A DNA stretch of 10,391 nucleotides from Bacillota bacterium (GTDB lineage Bacteria; Bacillota; Clostridia; Acetivibrionales; DSM-1351): contig JAEZFR010000561.1 of the NCBI GenBank assembly GCA_023417285.1, forward strand, positions 1-10,391, given 5' to 3'. Shown in pieces: positions 1 through 6,051 of this stretch. The stretch's first letter is position 1, and the number at the start of each line of letters is the position of its first letter. A program made the translations under genes and the position numbers. The notes below the pieces were generated by a model. It saw only the letters and a program-made list of their open reading frames with translations, had not been told where the DNA came from and searched no databases.

Positions 1-2256
1 TTTTTCAGTAATTCTGTAGGTCAGTATACCCTTACCACCTCTGGTCTGCGTCTTATATTCCTCAAGTTCTGTTCTCTTACCAAAACCATTCTCAGTAACA
101 ACTAATAATGTAGTATCAGGAGTACAAACTTCCATACCAACAACTACATCGCCCTCTTCAAGCTCTATCCCCTTAACACCCTGAGAAACTCTACCTATTG
201 GCCTTGCATCTGTTTCTTTAAAGCGTATTGCCATACCATTCACGGTAGATAGCATAATGTCCTGGTTACCATCAGTAAGCTTAACATCAATGAGTTCATC
301 GCTTTCTCTGAGTGTAACGGCAGCTAGTCCACCCTTTCTAATGTTATCATACTCCATTAGATCAGTTTTCTTGACAACACCATTCTTAGTTGCCATCATC
401 AAGTACATACCTTCTTTATATTCCTGAATAGGAATGACTGCACTAACCTTTTCATCCCCATCTAATTGAAGCAGATTGACAATAGCAGTTCCTTTTGCCT
501 GTCGTCCTGATTCTGGTATCTCATAGGCCTTTAACCTATATACTCGACCTTTATTTGTAAAGAATAATATAAAGTGGTGAGTTGATGTAACAAATAGATT
601 CTTTACAAAGTCTTCTTCTCTAGTGCTCAGACCAATAATGCCCTTCCCACCTCTACGTTGGCTCTTGTAGGTATCAGCAGGAAGCCTCTTTATATATCCG
701 AAGTGAGTCATTGTGATAACACTTTCTTCTTCTTGTATTAAATCTTCAATGTCTATCTCATCTTCATCTATTTCTATCTTGGTTCTTCTTTCATCAGCAT
801 ACTTTGCTTTAATTACTGCAAGCTCGTCCTTAATAATTTTATGAACAAGCATTTCATCGCCTAGTACCTGCTTGTAATACTCAATCTTTTCCATTAATTC
901 ATTGAATTCGTTTTCAAGCTTTTCACGTTCCAAGCCTGTCAAACGTCCAAGTCTCATGTCAACAATAGCTTGTGCCTGCTTTTCGCTAAAGCCAAAGCGC
1001 TCCATAAGACCTTCCTTAGCATTAGCTTCAGTCTTTGAAGCCCTGATAATTTTAATTACCTCATCAAGATTATCAAGTGCGACCTTTAAGCCCTCTAAAA
1101 TGTGAGCCCTTGCCTCTGCCTTGTCTAGTTCAAATTTTGTTCTTCTTCTTATAACATCAACTTGGTGCGAAATATAATAATCTATAACTTCTCTTAGGTT
1201 GAGAGTTCTTGGTTCAAAATGCTTATCAGGTGTTGGAACAATGGCAACCATGTTGACACTGTATGATTCCTGCAACTGCGTATTCTTGTACAACTGATTA
1301 AGGACAACGTTAGGATTTGCGTCCCTCTTAAGTTCAATAACAATTCGAACAGGTTCTTCTCTTCCAGATTCATCCTGTAAAAATGATATTCCTTCTATTC
1401 TTTTTTCCTTAACCAAGTCTGCGATTTTTTCAACCAATCTAGCTTTATTAACTTGGTATGGTATTTCGGTAATTATTATTCTATGCCTGTTGCCATGCAT
1501 TTCTTCTATGGTTGCTTCAGAACGAACAATAATTCTTCCTCTTCCTGTCTTATAAGCGTCTCTTATACCCCTTTTCCCTATTATCTTTGCAGCTGTCGGA
1601 AAATCAGGCCCTTTTATATATTTGAGAAGTTCATCTATAGTAATTTCAGGATTATCAATAACACTGTTAATCCCATCAATTACTTCTCCTAAATTATGAG
1701 GAGGTATGTTTGTAGCCATACCAACTGCAATACCTGTTGATCCATTTACCAACAATTGAGGAAAACGGGCAGGTAATACTACTGGTTCAACCTCATGGTC
1801 GTCAAAATTAGGCTTGAAGTCAACAGTATCCTTATTTATGTCCGCAAGCATTTCCATGGAAATCTTTGCGAGTCTTGCCTCTGTATATCTCATAGCAGCT
1901 GCTGCATCACCATCTCTAGAACCAAAATTACCATGTCCATCAACTAATGGATGTCTTAGAGAAAAATCCTGAGCCATTCTAACTAAGCTATCATATACCG
2001 CCGCATCACCATGAGGATGAAAGCTTTTCAAGGCTTCACCTACAGTTGCAACAGATTTTCTATAAGGCTTGTCAGGCGTAAAACCTGAAACATACATAGT
2101 ATATAATATACGCCTATGTACAGGCTTGAGCCCGTCCCTTACATCAGGTAGTGCTCTGTCAATGATTACACTCATTGCATAGTCTATAAATGATTTTTTC
2201 ATTTCAGATTCTATGTCAATGGGTATAATTTTTTGCTCTTTTATTTCATCTGCCAT
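1..2256 (-). CDS. gyrA: DNA gyrase subunit A, partial (C-terminal end lies beyond the left edge)
   Basis: GyrA is the DNA breakage-reunion subunit of gyrase, which with GyrB introduces negative supercoils. I translated 752 uninterrupted codons from the ATG at 2256 to the window edge. GyrA is usually about 800-870 residues, so only the last CTD blades are missing. Seen: a PDVRDGLKPVHRR motif near residues 37-49, the QRDR helix HPHGDAAVYD at 80-89, catalytic Tyr124 in AAMRYTEARL, a DMRLGRLTGLE segment at 433-443, and a perfect GyrA-box QRRGGKG at 533-539. A second degenerate box, QTRGGKG, is at 737-743. The GyrA-box separates gyrase A from topoisomerase IV ParC. GAGG lies 11-12 bases before the ATG, and a good sigma-A promoter lies just upstream. 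The residue matching E. coli Ser83 is Ala85. gyrB is not upstream; the adjacent gene is a divergent GGDEF gene. Confidence 0.97.
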   Translation of the reverse strand, partial: MADEIKEQKIIPIDIESEMKKSFIDYAMSVIIDRALPDVRDGLKPVHRRILYTMYVSGFTPDKPYRKSVATVGEALKSFHPHGDAAVYDSLVRMAQDFSLRHPLVDGHGNFGSRDGDAAAAMRYTEARLAKISMEMLADINKDTVDFKPNFDDHEVEPVVLPARFPQLLVNGSTGIAVGMATNIPPHNLGEVIDGINSVIDNPEITIDELLKYIKGPDFPTAAKIIGKRGIRDAYKTGRGRIIVRSEATIEEMHGNRHRIIITEIPYQVNKARLVEKIADLVKEKRIEGISFLQDESGREEPVRIVIELKRDANPNVVLNQLYKNTQLQESYSVNMVAIVPTPDKHFEPRTLNLREVIDYYISHQVDVIRRRTKFELDKAEARAHILEGLKVALDNLDEVIKIIRASKTEANAKEGLMERFGFSEKQAQAIVDMRLGRLTGLEREKLENEFNELMEKIEYYKQVLGDEMLVHKIIKDELAVIKAKYADERRTKIEIDEDEIDIEDLIQEEESVITMTHFGYIKRLPADTYKSQRRGGKGIIGLSTREEDFVKNLFVTSTHHFILFFTNKGRVYRLKAYEIPESGRQAKGTAIVNLLQLDGDEKVSAVIPIQEYKEGMYLMMATKNGVVKKTDLMEYDNIRKGGLAAVTLRESDELIDVKLTDGNQDIMLSTVNGMAIRFKETDARPIGRVSQGVKGIELEEGDVVVGMEVCTPDTTLLVVTENGFGKRTELEEYKTQTRGGKGILTYRITEK

Positions 2257-2293
2257 TAAAATCAAAACCTCTTTTCATATTAGTCCACTTTAT

Positions 2294-2322
2294 ATTTTAA
2301 TAAAATTTTTAGTTTGTGTCCA
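2294..2322 (-). promoter_or_regulatory. Candidate sigma-A promoter of gyrA
   Basis: On the minus strand a -35 box TGGACA (2317-2322) and a -10 box TAAAAT (2294-2299) are separated by exactly 17 bases. Each box matches the housekeeping consensus at 5 of 6 positions. Transcription would start near 2287, giving a leader of about 30 bases before the gyrA ATG. The box match and position are seen; promoter function is inferred. Confidence 0.6.
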
Positions 2323-2436
2323 CTTATTTGAATATTAACATTTTTACTAATTTAATTGCTATGTATATTATTATTCCATTTTTTATATATTTTACTATAT
2401 TCATCTTGTTTAAAGTAGTTATAATCCATAATTGGG

Positions 2437-2465
2437 TTGTATTTGAAATCTTAGAAGAATATAAT
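2437..2465 (+). promoter_or_regulatory. Candidate promoter of the GGDEF gene
   Basis: A perfect -10 box TATAAT (2460-2465) lies 17 bases after a weak -35 TTGTAT (2437-2442, only TTG conserved). The predicted start is near 2472, about 20 bases before the ATG. A second perfect TATAAT at 2420-2425 has no recognisable -35 at the right distance. The weak -35 suggests low or activator-dependent expression, which is inference. Confidence 0.4.
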
Positions 2466-2492
2466 TAATTTATCATGTATTAGGGGTATCTC

Positions 2493-4172
2493 ATGAAAAA
2501 TAAAATAATTAGCATATCAGTCCTCATCTTAATAGCAATATGTATCTTCTTCTTTGCATATGTAATATATATAAATTCTAGTATATTTGAAGATTTAGAT
2601 AAGAATATCCAGCCATTATCTGATAAGTGGACATACTCATATATATATAACAATAATAAGACAACAGATTCTGTTGAAGTATCTGATAAAGAGTTTATTT
2701 TTTATGACATTATGGCTGAAAAGGTTCACTTACAAAGCAAAATTGAAAAAAGTATTGACTCTAAGGATTATAATATCATAATTTACTCCGTACATTCATC
2801 TGTTTATGTAAAAATTGATAATAAGCTAATATATTCCTATGATAATAAAAACAAGAAGCACATAGTTTCCTCCCCAGGAAATGCATACCATCTCATATCT
2901 ATACCAAGCGATTATTTGAATAAAGATATTACTATAGACCTTATTAACTCATACCCTAGTAGGAGTATGTCCTTTCATAATGTTTGGGTTAGCACTAAGA
3001 CAGACTATGTAAGATATCTATCCTTCAAATATATTTTATCAAACATTACAAATATTCTAATAGTATTTTTTGGATTGTTTATGTTAATGATTTCCCTGAT
3101 GTTAATGTATAGGAAGTACTTCTTCTCAAGTAGCTTTTGGTTAAGCCTCTTTAGTATTTTTACTGGTATCTGGCTAATTTCAGAGTCAAGGTTAATCAGA
3201 TTATTTATAAATACAGCTGAGCTTCAGTATATTGTAAACTTTTTAGCCTTATATTTAATGCCTATTGCATTCTTATTATTTATTAAAACAGAATACAAAC
3301 CCCAAAAAATGAAATATGTTGATGGGATGATATTCTGCTTTGAAGGCTTTTTATTAGTTGCATTAACCTTACAAGCCTTTAGAATTAAAGACCTGATAGA
3401 GCTGCTTCCAATATTTCATTTTATGGTATCCACTTCTTTTTTAATAGTATTTATTATTATGATAACAGAGTATATAAATACCAAAAAGAAGAGACTTGCA
3501 AGATTTTTTTATAGTAGCTCATTTGTATTAATATTCTGCTTATTAGAAGTAATTAATTATTACTTAAGATGGAACTATAGTAGTACTAATTTTGTCCAAT
3601 TCGGTTTCATTATTTTTATACTATCTCTATTTTCTAATACATATTCAAATTTAGTTGATGTTATATACATACAAAAAAATACCAGGAATTTAGAGCACCT
3701 AGCATATAAGGACGCCCTTACGGGTATTCGTAATAGAGCCTCCTATAGTGAAACTATGGCTAGATACACTAAAGTCCTAGATAGTGATATAAAAATTGGG
3801 CTTATGATGCTAGATATTAATAATCTGAAAATCACAAATGACGAACTTGGTCACCAATATGGAGATCAGCTTATAAAAATGAGTAGTGCTATAATTTGTT
3901 CAACATTCCATAAGTTTGATGTTTTTAGAATTGGCGGGGATGAATTTGTTGTACTTTTAAAAGATATAGACCTGGTTCAAGCTAATCAATTATGTATAAA
4001 ATTAGACAGAGCAGTAAAAGAGCACAATTTGCATTCAACAATTCCTGTAAGCATTGCTTGCGGGTATGCAATATATGACCCAAAACGAGATAAAAACCTT
4101 GATGATGTTTTTATCAGAGCAGATAGAAACATGTATTCTCTAAAGCAATATCAAAAAACAAACGAAACATAA
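2493..4172 (+). CDS. Multi-pass membrane diguanylate cyclase (extracytoplasmic sensor, 7TM, GGDEF)
   Basis: Predicted to make cyclic di-GMP from two GTP at the cytoplasmic face. The 559 residues read as an N-terminal membrane anchor (about 5-27), an extracytoplasmic domain (about 29-178), seven hydrophobic segments (about 182-206, 214-230, 245-264, 276-296, 303-326, 338-357, 367-390), then a GGDEF domain from about 400. This resembles the 7TMR-DISM sensor architecture; I do not recognise the specific sensor family. Cyclase motifs are intact: DALTGIRNR at 407-415, metal-site DINN at 441, KITND at 446-450, GHQYGD at 453-458, GGDEF at 481-485 and ADRNMYSLK at 543-551. No RxxD inhibitory site precedes GGDEF. 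AGGGG lies 6 bases before the ATG, supporting the start. The gene is alone on the plus strand, convergent with noc and divergent from gyrA, and is visibly AT-richer than both. Its ligand is unknown. Confidence 0.88.
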   Translation: MKNKIISISVLILIAICIFFFAYVIYINSSIFEDLDKNIQPLSDKWTYSYIYNNNKTTDSVEVSDKEFIFYDIMAEKVHLQSKIEKSIDSKDYNIIIYSVHSSVYVKIDNKLIYSYDNKNKKHIVSSPGNAYHLISIPSDYLNKDITIDLINSYPSRSMSFHNVWVSTKTDYVRYLSFKYILSNITNILIVFFGLFMLMISLMLMYRKYFFSSSFWLSLFSIFTGIWLISESRLIRLFINTAELQYIVNFLALYLMPIAFLLFIKTEYKPQKMKYVDGMIFCFEGFLLVALTLQAFRIKDLIELLPIFHFMVSTSFLIVFIIMITEYINTKKKRLARFFYSSSFVLIFCLLEVINYYLRWNYSSTNFVQFGFIIFILSLFSNTYSNLVDVIYIQKNTRNLEHLAYKDALTGIRNRASYSETMARYTKVLDSDIKIGLMMLDINNLKITNDELGHQYGDQLIKMSSAIICSTFHKFDVFRIGGDEFVVLLKDIDLVQANQLCIKLDRAVKEHNLHSTIPVSIACGYAIYDPKRDKNLDDVFIRADRNMYSLKQYQKTNET

Positions 4173-4247
4173 AAAATAGCCCCAAAATTCACTAATCTAT
4201 AATAATAAAAATATATTAATATTTAGAATAGGTGAGTTTTTAGGGCT
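4171..4247 (-). terminator. Long imperfect hairpin with minus-strand T-run after noc
   Basis: AGCCC (4178-4182) pairs with GGGCT (4243-4247). After a small internal loop, AAAATTCAC (4184-4192) pairs with GTGAGTTTT (4232-4240) with one T-G wobble. CTAT (4197-4200) can add pairs with ATAG (4228-4231) inside an AT-rich loop. Read on the minus strand the hairpin is followed by a run of six T (4176-4171), as in an intrinsic terminator for noc. Read on the plus strand there is no T-run, so termination of the GGDEF transcript here is less certain. The loop of about 39 bases is long for a terminator. Confidence 0.55.
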
Positions 4248-4284
4248 CTAAAGTCTATATATATGTCTAATCAAGCTTAATGCT

Positions 4285-5139
4285 TTATGCTAAGTTGTTT
4301 TTTGGTACTCTTACAACAAATTCTATGTATTCACCTCTATCAATCTGAGCAGCCTTTGCATTTACCCCTGATTGCTTCATTATATCAATTGCCTGTCTAA
4401 TGGTATTGACAAAAATCCTAACGTCTTTTATTGCTTTTGTCATCTTCTTGTCACTGCTTCTCTGCCTTGAATCCTTTGAATACTTCTCGATAGCTTTTTC
4501 TACAAGTTCCTCTGTTTTCTTAACATTCAATCCTCTTTCACATACAAGCTTCAGCACTTTTAATTGTAACTGCTCATCATGAAGTTTAAGAAGAGCTCTT
4601 GCATGTCTCTCAGTAAGATTGTTATCAGCCAATATCTTTTTTACCAAAGGAGAAAGCTTTAATAGCCTAATTTTATTAGCAATTGTAGACTGGCTCTTCC
4701 CAATTTTTTGTGCTAACTCCTCCTGGGTAAAACCATGTTCATTTATTAAGTTACAATAGCCCTCTGCCTCTTCCATATAGCTAAGATCTTCTCTCAATAG
4801 GTTTTCAATCAGAGCCATTACTGCAGAGTCGTTATCATCAACATTGATTATTATAGCAGGAATCTCTGTAAGCCCCGCCATTGTTGATGCTCTTAACCTT
4901 CTCTCCCCAGCGACTAACTCATATGTACTGTGAGATAATTTTCTTACGTTTATTGGCTGAAGAACACCATATTGCTTTATTGATTCACACAACTCATCCA
5001 ATGCCTGTTTGTTAAATTGCTTTCTAGGTTGATATGGATTAGGTCTAATAGAATCAATACTAACATAGATAATATTTTTGTGCTCTTCCTTCTTTTCAGG
5101 TTTGTCCGACCTTGAAAAATGAATCTTGCTTTCTAACAT
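4285..5139 (-). CDS. noc: Nucleoid occlusion protein Noc (ParB family)
   Basis: Noc is a CTP-dependent DNA clamp that binds NBS sites and stops the division septum closing over the nucleoid. The 284 residues show the ParB N-domain with NPYQPR at 34-39, GERRLRA at 78-84 (CTP binding) and ENLLRED at 112-118, then a helix-turn-helix around 138-160 and a C-terminal dimerisation domain. Noc is chosen over ParB/Spo0J because all four known specificity positions carry the Noc residues: Gln150, Lys156, Lys161 and Arg178. The tail NTIRQAIDIMKQSG also resembles Bacillus Noc. The N-terminus lacks an obvious amphipathic FFGLG-type helix. The start looks forced: AAAGGA lies 10 bases upstream, the frame closes at TAA codons (5164-5169), and no other start codon lies between. 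It follows rsmG after 169 bases, and no parA/parB pair follows it. Confidence 0.92.
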   Translation of the reverse strand: MLESKIHFSRSDKPEKKEEHKNIIYVSIDSIRPNPYQPRKQFNKQALDELCESIKQYGVLQPINVRKLSHSTYELVAGERRLRASTMAGLTEIPAIIINVDDNDSAVMALIENLLREDLSYMEEAEGYCNLINEHGFTQEELAQKIGKSQSTIANKIRLLKLSPLVKKILADNNLTERHARALLKLHDEQLQLKVLKLVCERGLNVKKTEELVEKAIEKYSKDSRQRSSDKKMTKAIKDVRIFVNTIRQAIDIMKQSGVNAKAAQIDRGEYIEFVVRVPKNNLA

Positions 5140-5181
5140 AACGGCACCATCCTTTGTGTATTTTTATTATTTTAATGAGTT

Positions 5182-5211
5182 TTTATACTATATATTGTAA
5201 ACACATTACAA
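5182..5211 (-). promoter_or_regulatory. Candidate noc promoter overlapping a palindrome
   Basis: On the minus strand -35 TTGTAA (5206-5211) and -10 TATAAA (5182-5187) are 18 bases apart, predicting a start near 5175 and a leader of about 35 bases. The -35 forms one arm of a perfect inverted repeat, TTGTAA-N5-TTACAA (5195-5211), which looks like a repressor operator. The repeat is seen; regulation is inferred. Confidence 0.45.
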
Positions 5212-5250
5212 AGGATAATTCTGTCATTTATTCATATTTCCTTTATTGCC

Positions 5251-5294
5251 CTAAAAGATTCGTTCGATAAAAAGTTGCTTTTAGAGTCTTTTTT
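5251..5294 (+). terminator. Hairpin plus T-run facing the plus strand in the rsmG-noc gap
   Basis: CTAAAAG (5251-5257) and CTTTTAG (5278-5284) are perfect inverted arms around a 20-base loop, and six T follow at 5289-5294. In this orientation it looks like a weak intrinsic terminator, yet no plus-strand gene precedes it. On the minus strand a smaller AAAAG-CAA-CTTTT hairpin also exists, with a short T-run. It may limit antisense transcription into rsmG or weaken read-through from rsmG into noc. Confidence 0.3.
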
Positions 5295-5308
5295 ATTCAA
5301 TTTTATGG

Positions 5309-6028
5309 TTAAATTAATGGCTCCTTAGAAGGTTTTCCCGCTTTACGCGGATATTTTGTCGGCGTCTGTCTAAACTTTCTTACAACAATGACATTTCTTT
5401 CTATATTACTATCTGGTAATAACAATTTATCTATTTTTTCAATTTTCCCACCTAATATGTCGAGCGCTTTTTCGCACTTATCAAACTCCTCGGTGCTACT
5501 TCCCTTCATTGCGATAAATATCCCATTTATTTTTACAAAAGGTAGGCAATATTCAAGCAAAACGGGTAAATTTGCGACAGCCCTTGCAACACAAATGTCG
5601 TATTTTTCCCTAAAGGTTTTACCTGTTCCCGCATCCTCTGCTCTTGAATGAACTGCCCTTATTCCAGAAAGCTTAAGTGATGAAATTATCTCATTTAAAA
5701 ACTTAATTCTTTTCTCAAGAGAATCTAGAAGAGTAACCTCTATGTTATCTGCACATATTTTTAGTGGTATACCTGGAAATCCTGCTCCCGTTCCAACATC
5801 AATAAGCCTTACACTATCATTATTAAGATAAGGCATTATACTCAATGAATCTATAAAGTGCTTCAACACAATTTCCTTGTCTTCCTCTATAGCAGTTAGA
5901 TTTATCTTTTGATTCCATTCCTTAAGCAGTTCCCTATATAAATCAAACTGATCAACTTGAGTATCCGTTAGGCTTACACCATATTCGGACATACCTTTTT
6001 TAAGATATTGAACTAATTCAGCTTGCAT
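5309..6028 (-). CDS. rsmG: 16S rRNA (guanine-N7)-methyltransferase RsmG
   Basis: RsmG uses S-adenosylmethionine to methylate N7 of G527 (E. coli numbering) in 16S rRNA; loss is known to give low-level streptomycin resistance. The 239 residues are the usual length. Seen: WNQKINLTA at 38-46, the SAM-binding loop LIDVGTGAGFPGIPLK at 75-90, an acidic LLDSLEKR at 100-107, the conserved VARAVANLPVLLEY at 137-150, and the family tail TPTKYPRKAGKPSKEPL. GGAGG lies 8 bases before the ATG, fixing the start. It begins 23 bases after mnmG and is very likely co-transcribed with mnmE-mnmG. The enzyme is cytosolic. Nothing in it looks broken. Confidence 0.97.
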   Translation of the reverse strand: MQAELVQYLKKGMSEYGVSLTDTQVDQFDLYRELLKEWNQKINLTAIEEDKEIVLKHFIDSLSIMPYLNNDSVRLIDVGTGAGFPGIPLKICADNIEVTLLDSLEKRIKFLNEIISSLKLSGIRAVHSRAEDAGTGKTFREKYDICVARAVANLPVLLEYCLPFVKINGIFIAMKGSSTEEFDKCEKALDILGGKIEKIDKLLLPDSNIERNVIVVRKFRQTPTKYPRKAGKPSKEPLI

Positions 6029-6051
6029 CTATGCATCCTCCGTAGTGATAT

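Larger units (their letters stand above)
2257..2492. other. AT-rich divergent intergenic region between gyrA and the GGDEF gene
   Basis: This 236-base region is very AT-rich and has no credible ORF. It holds the gyrA promoter on the minus strand, a candidate GGDEF promoter on the plus strand, and two copies of AAGTGGAC (minus-strand reading) at 2283-2290 and 2318-2325. I see no riboswitch-sized structured leader on either side; both predicted leaders are only about 20-30 bases long. Confidence 0.7.

Noticed and set aside
902..1692. Plus-strand ORFs of 67 and 79 codons over gyrA
   Set aside because: They are antisense shadows of the continuous gyrA frame and have no ribosome-binding or family support.
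2257..2492. Possible c-di-GMP riboswitch upstream of the GGDEF gene
   Set aside because: The predicted leader is about 20 bases and the region shows no structured GC-containing helices of the kind these riboswitches need.
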